44,162 bases of DNA, from NCBI RefSeq assembly GCF_000003815.2, contig NC_049979.1:11954321-11998482 (forward strand), in the 5' to 3' direction. Origin of the DNA: Branchiostoma floridae. Its lineage: Eukaryota; Chordata; Leptocardii; Amphioxiformes; Branchiostomatidae. Every line of letters starts with the position of its first letter. The first letter of the stretch is position 1. The notes beneath the pieces were generated by a model. That model made no database searches and had not been told where the DNA came from. It saw only the letters and a program-made list of their open reading frames with translations. The position numbers and the translations under genes are program-made. Positions 41,401 to 44,162 of the stretch are shown here, piece by piece.

Positions 41401-43632
41401 GTACAGCGTCACAAAAATGGTCATTTCTTGTCTTATACGTGGCTAACAAAAATGCCGCAACCGTCTAACTAGAGGTGGTAACGTTTGTTACAGAATTTGG
41501 CGACAGGCATAAATCACGTTACATAGACTCGAAAATCAGTGAAGGGAGCGACCTGACGTGATCAGTCAGAGGGCCCGGCTACCTGGCTTCACCTGTCAAA
41601 CATTCAGTCTGGGAACTGCATTACTACATTTTTGGCTACTGTTTGAACTCTCCGTGTCTTCTCAGGCGACAGCCGTTTTTGAGGGGTTGGAATCCTACTC
41701 GTGGCTGTAATTTCTTACAAGACATCAACCAATACGAATGTTGTGGTGCATCTTTTTTAAAACATTACAGGGGTTGTGGAAAAATTAAAAAAACAGTGAT
41801 GTTGCCTGCGATTTGCTCTATATCAAGTCTTAAAGACAGGCGACAGCATTTTCGACATTTAAATGAGAACGAGCCCTAAGCAAGAAGGATTTACTGCCCT
41901 TTGTAAATGCTTTGCTGACATGAAAGAAACACATGGCTATATTTGTTTACATTTCACATTTTGATTTCATTCTACATATATATGGTTAAGACAGAGAATG
42001 ATATTTTGTGTCTCCTTTTTTCCCTCAATATATATTCAAATGGTGGCAATGAAAACAAGCAGATCGCAAGTAACAAATATGAAGTGAGAAAAAGTTTTAA
42101 TATGCTTCATTTATGCATAGGTCTGATTTGGGAACAGTCTATCATTACATAGGGAGGTACATGTAACTCTAACTTAAAGAATCATACATTTTAAAAGTCA
42201 ACTTAAGAAGGCAACTACTTACGTGGACATGGTTGGACATAACAAGTCTCACTGTCAGTGAGTGTGTTCTCATTGCATACTATTCCACCAGACCCTGCCT
42301 CTTGAATGACAGCTCTGTCTCTCTGTTTAGTTCCCAGCCCACAAGACAATGAACATGCACTCCAGAGTCCCCAGCTCCCATAGACACAGTCAACTAGCAA
42401 AGAAAGAATCAATCAAGGATGAGATGTTGGTAACAGTTTTATCACTTCTAGTGTAAACAAAAGAAAGAAATGAACATAACGAGTTAGACAACAAACGTTT
42501 CAATAAGCTGAAGAAAGGACAAACAAAACCTTTCTTCCATATTTGACTTAGGCCACACCAATTTAATTTCTTGGTTCACGGATTTTTTCATAAAAAATAT
42601 GGAGCAAGAGGGCGAAATAAAAATAAAAATTGTAAAATGGTTGGGGTAAAGGTAACGACTAATCCAAAACATAAAGAAAAAAAGTTTTCAGCTTGAAGAA
42701 AGTACAAAAACACTATTATTGTACAGTAACAGCACCTGTACCCACACTTTAAGGAGCTTATAATATAAAGGCCAATTTGCTACCCCAGAAAGTTGGTGAA
42801 TGGTTTCAGTGATGGTGAAAATTTGCTGAGTGGTAATTTTTATTTTTATTTTTTTTTCCAAAAAATAGGAGCGAGCGAATCCTTGAACCAAGAAATTAAA
42901 TTGGTGTGGCCTTAACATCTAAAGTAAAAACCTTAGCATACAAAATTTTCAAAGAAAGGAACATACCACATTCAGTCTCATCAGAACCATCACTACAGTC
43001 ACTAAAGCCATCACATCTCAGTGAAACACCAACACAGTCTCCGTTGGAACAGGTGAACTGAAATTCAGAGTTACATTGTCCTGAAATAGAAGTGTACGAA
43101 ACAACAGTAACAGTAATTGGAACTGTTGCAGTAAACATAGGAGTGCTGAATGGTGTGACTCCTGGACCTGCTGCACTTGTTGTTCCTTGAACAGCTGTTG
43201 TGGAGACTCCAGGGCCACTGGTGCCAAGACCTGGTGATGACGTAGTGCTTGGTGTCAATCCTGGACCTGCTGTACTCACACCTGGAACTGCACTTGTTGA
43301 TCGTAGAACAGCTGTTGTGGAGACTCCAGGGCCACTGGTGCCAAGACCTGGTGATGACGTAGTGCTTGGTGTCAATCCTGGACCTGCTGTACTCACACCT
43401 GGAACTGCACTTGTTGATCCTAGAACAGCTGTTGTGGAGACTCCAGGGCCACTGGTGCCAAGACCTGGTGATGACGTAGTGCTTGGTGTCAATCCTGGAC
43501 CTGCTGTACTCACACCTGGAACTGCACTTGTTGATCCTAGAACAGCTGTTGTGGAGATCCCAGGGCCACTGGTGCCAAGACCTGGTGATGACGTAGTGCT
43601 TGGTGTCAATCCTGGACCTGCTGTACTCACAG
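9404..43632 (-). CDS. SSPO: SCO-spondin-like Reissner-fibre glycoprotein, C-terminal 2,419 residues, 50 exons (5' end outside window)
   Basis: Secreted extracellular-matrix protein. In chordates SCO-spondin is released into the neural-tube fluid and aggregates into Reissner's fibre. Exons, 5' to 3': 43632-42967, 42393-42223, 38922-38749, 37760-37641, 37059-36930, 36282-36236, 35385-35307, 34397-34306, 33805-33647, 32896-32705, 32389-32335, 31909-31863, 31698-31513, 31035-30871, 30458-30349, 29647-29514, 29020-28974, 28540-28370, 28090-27935, 27609-27439, 25921-25678, 25487-25441, 25257-25054, 24692-24519, 23302-23102, 22673-22640, 22065-22019, 21794-21624, 21366-21167, 20575-20439, 19769-19723, 19561-19388, 18806-18639, 18202-17959, 17685-17636, 17279-17088, 16742-16569, 16378-16289, 15614-15510, 15045-14988, 14742-14525, 13853-13686, 13311-13166, 12695-12598, 12213-12167, 11808-11730, 11379-11215, 11020-10974, 10723-10553, 9693-9404. 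Phases match at every junction and no internal stop appears. The TSP1/TIL/VWC array plus terminal CTCK is the SCO-spondin signature; a divergent hemolectin/mucin relative is less likely because of the 21 TSP1 units. Boundaries were inferred by eye, without transcript support. Confidence 0.88.
9694..10552 (-). other. Intron between exons 49 and 50, no feature seen
   Basis: AT-rich intron sequence; no repeat or exon recognised on either strand. Confidence 0.6.
10974..11808 (-). CDS. SSPO: Module 10 (exons 46-48): split TSP1 fused to VWC, TIL missing
   Basis: Exon 11808-11730 (79 nt) starts [19 protein letters not shown] and ends in phase 2. Exon 11379-11215 (165 nt) holds the remaining 92 nt of the TSP1 (ending CELPLCP) and continues without an intron into a VWC start ([19 protein letters not shown]). 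The total of 171 nt for the split TSP1, the cut at nt 79, and the missing strand Cys ([10 protein letters not shown]) all repeat what is seen in module 2. Exon 11020-10974 (47 nt) reads [17 protein letters not shown]. Confidence 0.85.
12167..14742 (-). CDS. SSPO: Module 9 (exons 41-45): VWC-TSP1 fusion exon, TSP1, TIL, VWC
   Basis: Exon 14742-14525 is 218 nt, which is 47 (module 8 VWC tail) plus 171 (a TSP1). The TSP1 reads [21 protein letters not shown] and has Tyr in place of the R-x-C strand Cys (RTYNPAQG). Its donor GTCTGT is weak. Exon 13853-13686 is a standard TSP1 ([21 protein letters not shown]...). Exon 13311-13166 is the TIL N-part, ending in phase 0 at CAG. Exon 12695-12598 ([12 protein letters not shown]...) completes the TIL and the linker. 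Exon 12213-12167 (47 nt) reads [17 protein letters not shown]. The intron at 13165-12696 carries a tRNA-derived SINE-like unit. Confidence 0.85.
12905..13131 (-). repeat. tRNA-derived SINE-like unit
   Basis: The minus strand starts GGTGCAATGGCCGAGTGGGT, an A-box-like region (TGGCCGAGTGGGTAGAGC), followed by GTTTGATCCCTGGTCGAG as the B-box-like region. A non-tRNA body follows to about 12,905. It lies in the intron between exons 43 and 44. It does not fold as a convincing intact tRNA (no matching acceptor end). Confidence 0.65.
13854..14524 (-). other. Intron between exons 41 and 42 with a duplicated palindrome-like tract
   Basis: TACGATATCATGATGATATC starts at 13,881 and again at 13,924 (43-bp spacing). 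The rest is AT-rich with nothing recognised. Confidence 0.5.
14692..17279 (-). CDS. SSPO: Module 8 (exons 36 to start of 41): TSP1 with insertion, TSP1, TIL in two exons, VWC
   Basis: Exon 17279-17088 (192 nt) is a TSP1 ([15 protein letters not shown]...) with an inserted loop ([16 protein letters not shown]) at the same place as exon 13 of module 3. Exon 16742-16569 is a standard TSP1 ([19 protein letters not shown]...). The TIL is in two exons, 16378-16289 ([18 protein letters not shown]...) and 15614-15510 ([16 protein letters not shown]...). Linker exon 15045-14988 ends SCNN plus TG. The distal VWC ([16 protein letters not shown]) is fused to the next TSP1 in exon 41. Confidence 0.84.
15046..15509 (-). 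other. Intron between exons 39 and 40 with a MITE-family end
   Basis: GATGTCATCCATATTGATCG near 15,385 matches the terminus of the MITE-like family found at 23,514-24,346 and 2,100-2,135. The rest is unremarkable. The neighbouring 15,615-16,288 intron shows nothing. Confidence 0.45.
17293..17490. repeat. CA/TG-rich microsatellite tract
   Basis: Imperfect (CA)n interspersed with other bases over about 200 bp, with an uninterrupted run near 17,460-17,482, starting only ~14 bp upstream of the acceptor of exon 36 (17,279). The Cys/Val-rich open frames here are artefacts of the repeat. Confidence 0.9.
17636..19561 (-). CDS. SSPO: Module 7 (exons 32-35): TSP1-TSP1-TIL-VWC
   Basis: Exon 19561-19388 is a TSP1 ([20 protein letters not shown]...). 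Exon 18806-18639 is a TSP1 ([21 protein letters not shown]...). Exon 18202-17959 (244 nt) holds the whole TIL and the VWC linker, exactly the size and phase of exon 21 in module 4. Exon 17685-17636 is the distal VWC exon, here 50 nt rather than 47 ([18 protein letters not shown]), one codon longer than its paralogs. Confidence 0.87.
18807..19387 (-). other. Intron between exons 32 and 33, no feature seen
   Basis: AT-rich, no repeat or coding sequence recognised. The same holds for 19,770-20,438 and 22,066-22,639. Confidence 0.5.
19723..21794 (-). CDS. SSPO: Module 6 (exons 28-31): TSP1-TSP1-VWC, TIL missing
   Basis: Exon 21794-21624 (171 nt) is a standard TSP1 ([17 protein letters not shown]...). 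Exon 21366-21167 is a TSP1 with an N-terminal extension ([16 protein letters not shown]...) and an unusual phase-0 end (CPCL). Exon 20575-20439 starts in phase 0 ([15 protein letters not shown]...) and runs to CNL plus TG. It is a longer VWC start with no TIL before it. Exon 19769-19723 (47 nt) reads [17 protein letters not shown]. Either the TIL was lost, or a divergent TIL exon in the 590-bp intron escaped me; that intron looks like degenerate ~60-bp repeats. Confidence 0.8.
20770..21150. repeat. Degenerate ~60-bp minisatellite in the intron next to exon 29
   Basis: At least six diverged units share TTGAGCCAGCAGTTACTATG and GGATGGTACC. The array ends within about 20 bp of the exon 29 donor at 21,167. 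Confidence 0.8.
22019..25257 (-). CDS. SSPO: Module 5 (exons 23-27): divergent TSP1, TSP1, TIL, short linker with GC donor, VWC
   Basis: Exon 25257-25054 (204 nt) is the most divergent TSP1 ([19 protein letters not shown]...), with extra cysteines (RVCACPAP). Exon 24692-24519 is a TSP1 in which the usual CSxTCG is CEQCMAG. Exon 23302-23102 is a TIL ([17 protein letters not shown]...). Its final ~44 nt, donor included, are tandemly repeated in the intron. Exon 22673-22640 is a 34-nt VWC linker ([11 protein letters not shown] plus TG) whose 5' splice site reads TG/GCAAGT, a GC-AG intron. Exon 22065-22019 (47 nt) reads [17 protein letters not shown]. Confidence 0.83.
23015..23145 (-). repeat. 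~43-bp tandem repeat duplicating the 3' end and donor of exon 25
   Basis: The last bases of exon 25 (CTATAGGGAGGATGAGCT, CCAG/GTAAGG) recur 43 bp into the intron with an equally good donor after 23,059, and partly once more to about 23,015. Confidence 0.85.
23514..24346. mobile_element. MITE-like non-autonomous element with ~33-bp terminal inverted repeats
   Basis: The left end (AGGCCACG then TTGATTTGATTATATGGATG) is mirrored at the right end near 24,316-24,346 (CATCCATATAATCAAATCAA then CATGGCCT). Both ends continue into CGCTCGC and long A or T runs. Related ends occur at 2,100-2,135, 15,385-15,422, 13,455-13,515 and 42,549/42,915. No transposase frame. Confidence 0.7.
25441..28540 (-). CDS. 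SSPO: Module 4 (exons 18-22): three TSP1, TIL+VWC in one exon, VWC
   Basis: Exon 28540-28370 (171 nt) is a TSP1 starting [19 protein letters not shown], with Gly where the R-x-C strand Cys normally stands (RSGDNPPP). Exon 28090-27935 is a shortened TSP1 ([19 protein letters not shown]...), using donor GTAGGT. Exon 27609-27439 is a TSP1 ([17 protein letters not shown]...). This is the only module with three TSP1 units. Exon 25921-25678 (244 nt) carries an entire TIL plus the VWC linker with no intron. Exon 25487-25441 (47 nt) reads [17 protein letters not shown]. The 1.5-kb intron before the TIL contains a DNA-transposon-like element. Confidence 0.87.
26074..27157. mobile_element. 1,084-bp DNA-transposon-like element with perfect 23-bp inverted ends and TA flanks
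   Basis: The left end begins ACGGCACTGAACTTTAATCC at 26,074; the exact reverse complement ends at 27,157. TA stands on both sides (26,072-26,073 and 27,158-27,159), as after a TA target duplication. The subterminal motif CTTTAATCCAAC recurs at about 26,301 and, inverted, at 27,119-27,130. No transposase recognised, so it is probably non-autonomous. It sits in the intron between exons 20 and 21. Confidence 0.85.
28974..31698 (-). CDS. SSPO: Module 3 (exons 13-17): TSP1 with loop insertion, TSP1, TIL, VWC
   Basis: Exon 31698-31513 (186 nt) is a TSP1 ([18 protein letters not shown]...) with an inserted loop ([14 protein letters not shown]) before the RNC strand. Its donor GTGTGTAA is also the first unit of a 21-bp minisatellite. 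Exon 31035-30871 is a standard TSP1 ([18 protein letters not shown]...). Exon 30458-30349 is the first half of a TIL and ends in phase 0 (TSSCQ); 29647-29514 continues [11 protein letters not shown] and runs into the VWC linker ending CNN plus TG. Exon 29020-28974 (47 nt) closes the VWC ([17 protein letters not shown]). Confidence 0.86.
29740..30348 (-). repeat. ~79-bp minisatellite duplicating the exon 15 donor region
   Basis: Starting at the exon 15 boundary (30,349), the segment CCAGCTGCCAG/GTAAGG...CAGGTCAGG repeats with equivalent junctions at 30,270, 30,191 and 30,118. It is more diverged down to about 29,740. The spacing of 79 bp is not a multiple of 3. Confidence 0.9.
31195..31520 (-). 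repeat. 21-bp minisatellite starting at the exon 13 donor
   Basis: About 15 copies of a 21-bp unit (minus strand GTCCAGGTGTGTAACACAG core). The first unit overlaps the last bases of exon 13, and its GTGTGTAA is the splice donor. It makes artefactual open frames on both strands. Confidence 0.93.
31863..35385 (-). CDS. SSPO: Module 2 (exons 7-12): split TSP1, TSP1, TIL, VWC
   Basis: The first TSP1 is split by a phase-2 intron: 35385-35307 (79 nt, [21 protein letters not shown]...) and 34397-34306 (92 nt, ending CNVFSCPG), together 171 nt. It has the extra N-terminal Cys and no Cys after the R-x strand (FRSANNP). Exon 33805-33647 is a short TSP1 starting directly at AEWSDWSNW. Exon 32896-32705 is a whole TIL ([19 protein letters not shown]...), with a weak GTTTGT donor. 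Exon 32389-32335 is a 55-nt linker ending DCTN plus TG; an alternative in-frame acceptor would start it at 32386. Exon 31909-31863 (47 nt) closes the VWC. Confidence 0.83.
32003..32217. mobile_element. 215-bp foldback MITE with ~60-bp inverted repeats
   Basis: 32,003-32,062 (GTTCACATTGTACCACAGCA...CAGTCACAAACACA) is the near-perfect reverse complement of 32,158-32,217. The spacer is about 95 bp of AT-rich sequence. It lies in the intron between exons 11 and 12. No TSD could be fixed. Confidence 0.85.
32390..32704 (-). other. Intron between exons 10 and 11, nothing recognised
   Basis: AT-rich. The 33,806-34,305 and 32,897-33,646 introns likewise show no named feature. Confidence 0.4.
34545..34700 (-). 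repeat. tRNA-derived SINE-like unit
   Basis: The minus strand has a tRNA-like head (GGCTGGTGTGTTCGGTGGTA, B box GGGTTCAAATCC) followed by a CCTTGGGAAAGG and GGATACCTGACTTCAG tail of the kind common to tRNA-derived SINEs in marine invertebrates. It lies in the intron between exons 7 and 8. Confidence 0.7.
35713..35998. mobile_element. MITE-like inverted-repeat element with two TGACGTCA sites
   Basis: TTGATGACGTCACATT (35,754-35,769) is exactly inverted at 35,954-35,969. Imperfect outer matches (TTAATTACTTGATT / TTAATTGACTTAATC) extend it to about 35,713-35,998. It lies in the intron between exons 6 and 7. No ORF. Confidence 0.55.
36236..42393 (-). CDS. SSPO: Module 1 (exons 2-6): TSP1-TSP1-TIL-VWC
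   Basis: Exon 42393-42223 is a TSP1 ([19 protein letters not shown]...). It has an extra N-terminal Cys and lacks the usual Cys of the R-x-C-x-NP strand. Exon 38922-38749 is a standard TSP1 ([21 protein letters not shown]...). Exon 37760-37641 gives the first half of a TIL domain ([14 protein letters not shown]...) and 37059-36930 the second half plus the start of the VWC, ending on TG before GTACAGC. Exon 36282-36236 (47 nt, phase 2 to 1) closes the VWC ([17 protein letters not shown]). Introns are about 3.3, 1.0, 0.6 and 0.65 kb; the first is mostly transposon-like sequence. Confidence 0.85.
37190..37385 (-). pseudogene. Tandem-duplicated pseudo-exon copy of the exon 5 acceptor region
   Basis: About 185 bp around the exon 5 acceptor (about 37,010-37,195) is repeated upstream in the transcript. 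The copy has acceptor TTCTATAG and begins GGTGTTAACGTGAAGC, where exon 5 has GGTGTTATTGTGAAGC. In the exon 5 frame this gives a TAA stop at the third base triplet, so inclusion would truncate the protein. Confidence 0.8.
37761..38748 (-). other. Intron between exons 3 and 4, nothing recognised
   Basis: About 1 kb of unremarkable AT-rich sequence with no inverted repeat or ORF that I could support. Confidence 0.45.
39074..41873. mobile_element. 2.8-kb element with inverted ends in intron 2, containing a 30-bp palindrome
   Basis: CTCGTTCTCATT... at 39,074-39,100 matches in reverse complement 41,847-41,873 (25 of 27 bases). Inside are a perfect 30-bp palindrome (39,241-39,270) built of GTAACGTTTGTTAC and its inverse, and further direct copies of GGTAACGTTTGTTACA at 39,419-39,434 and 41,477-41,492. 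A repeated phrase (CACCAAATTTCAGGTCATTC-like) occurs at about 41,068 and 41,229. Open frames are short and unrecognised. It may be a nested or composite element. Confidence 0.55.
42549..42915. mobile_element. MITE-like ~365-bp element with inverted ends
   Basis: TAGGCCACACCAATTTAATT (continuing TCTTGGTTCA) at 42,549 is mirrored at about 42,880-42,915. The ends resemble a half-site at 13,455-13,515 and, more distantly, the 23,514-24,346 family. It lies in the intron between exons 1 and 2. Confidence 0.65.
42967..43632 (-). CDS. SSPO: Exon 1 in window: mucin-like 39-residue repeats followed by an LDL-receptor class A domain
   Basis: The acceptor is TTCTTAG before 43632 and the donor GTATGT follows 42967; 666 nt, phase 1 at both ends. 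The first ~155 residues are four near-identical 39-residue (117-bp) units rich in Ser, Thr, Pro, Gly and Ala, with motifs such as [18 protein letters not shown]. This is a likely O-glycosylated linker. A further Thr/Val-rich stretch leads into a complete LDLa domain (about 43080-42967). Its six cysteines are visible, as is the calcium-binding end [16 protein letters not shown]. LDLa arrays precede the TSP1 array in SCO-spondin, so this is probably the last LDLa of a series lying mostly beyond the window. The perfect 117-bp periodicity could hide assembly collapse or length polymorphism. Confidence 0.85.
43155..43632 (-). repeat. 117-bp coding tandem repeat (four units)
   Basis: TGGAGACTCC or TGGAGATCC marks recur at 43,201, 43,318, 43,435 and 43,552, exactly 117 bp apart. 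Units are nearly identical. Each encodes 39 residues, so unit number can change without a frameshift. Confidence 0.95.
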
Positions 43633-43838
43633 CTAAGAATTGACCCATCCTTTATGATTCAATTGGAGGGTTTTGTCATTTAGTGTAATAAGTAGCTTCA
43701 AATTTTTACATAAAGAAAATTTGTACATGGAGAATTATTTGCTCTGAATCATCATTTTTAAGGCTTTGTTCACAAGGCATTTGTATTTTTCTGTCTCCTG
43801 GAATGCCTGTTGTTGAATGATATTGAAATGCTTTTCAC

Positions 43839-43862
43839 CTTCACAATAGCAGCATCTGTCCT
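43839..43862 (-). CDS. SSPO: Possible 24-nt microexon upstream of the mucin-like exon
   Basis: TCTCCAG precedes 43862 and GTGAAA follows 43839. The enclosed 24 nt read E-D-R-C-C-Y-C-E in phase 1-1, the phase the next exon needs. Three cysteines in eight residues suit a disulfide-rich protein, but so short an exon could be chance. The rest of 43,633-44,162 shows no other convincing exon. Confidence 0.3.
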
Positions 43863-44162
43863 CTGGAGATATGAGAACAGCATCCTATTTAATGTATAGA
43901 AAACATAAGGTCAGTACTATCCTTATATAGTTATCATATTCATAATAGTGAAAGTGCTTATTTCTCCCTAATTTGGTAATTGTTAGCTACCCAAAAGCCT
44001 GAATACTTAGCAACCCAACAGCCAAAAAAATGCCAAACAGGAAAGGTTGAATCTTGCAAATTGCTGAGCATGGTGGTGTGAAGATGATTCTATTTGAATC
44101 TTTAATGGTATGTATCTATAATCAAAATGCCATGATCATATGACATGACAAGCACCATGATA

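Noticed and set aside
43200-43643. Plus-strand 147-codon Pro/Gly-rich frame
   Set aside because: Antisense of the mucin-like repeats; the minus strand has matching splice borders and leads into a genuine LDLa domain.

Overview
This window looks like a piece of an invertebrate deuterostome nuclear genome, most likely a cephalochordate (amphioxus, Branchiostoma). The reasons are one very large, intron-rich gene for a secreted multidomain protein, abundant degenerate CR1/L2-like non-LTR retrotransposon fragments, MITE-like elements, minisatellites, and frequent TACATGTA-type palindromes. The species call is an inference. No bacterial operon, rRNA gene or CRISPR array was seen.

The right four fifths (about 43,860 down to 9,404, minus strand) is the 3' part of one gene, read here as SCO-spondin (SSPO), the Reissner-fibre glycoprotein. 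I could place 50 exons with GT-AG boundaries (one GC-AG). Their phases fit at every junction, they sum to 7,262 nt, and they give an uninterrupted frame of 2,419 residues plus a partial first codon, ending in TAA at 9,404-9,406. The order is a mucin-like Ser/Thr/Pro/Gly repeat region, one LDL-receptor class A domain, ten tandem modules (normally TSP1-TSP1-TIL-VWC), a last TSP1, and a C-terminal cystine knot (CTCK). That is 21 TSP1, 8 TIL and 10 VWC-like units. The 5' part of the gene (expected von Willebrand D domains and more LDLa) lies beyond 44,162.

The exon lengths are quantised. The distal VWC exon is 47 nt in eight of ten modules. A TSP1 is most often 171 nt even when split (79+92, twice) or fused (47+171). 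TIL plus VWC linker totals 244 nt in four modules, although the introns inside it fall at different places. This records tandem module duplication followed by intron gain or loss. Several minisatellites start exactly at an exon's 3' end and multiply that exon's 5' splice site.

The left fifth (1 to about 9,320) holds no confident host gene. It contains a decanucleotide satellite at the window edge, two degenerate non-LTR reverse-transcriptase fragments (plus, 183-1,020; minus, 4,250-2,880), dispersed repeats, a GC-rich minisatellite with a 359-bp higher-order repeat (5,571-6,288) followed by a related array to 6,985, a 63-bp direct-repeat pair, and a third retrotransposon C-terminal scrap (9,192-9,320) just beyond the SCO-spondin stop codon.

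The introns carry DNA-transposon-like elements with terminal inverted repeats (26,074-27,157; 39,074-41,873; 23,514-24,346; 32,003-32,217; 35,713-35,998; 42,549-42,915) and two tRNA-derived SINE-like units.
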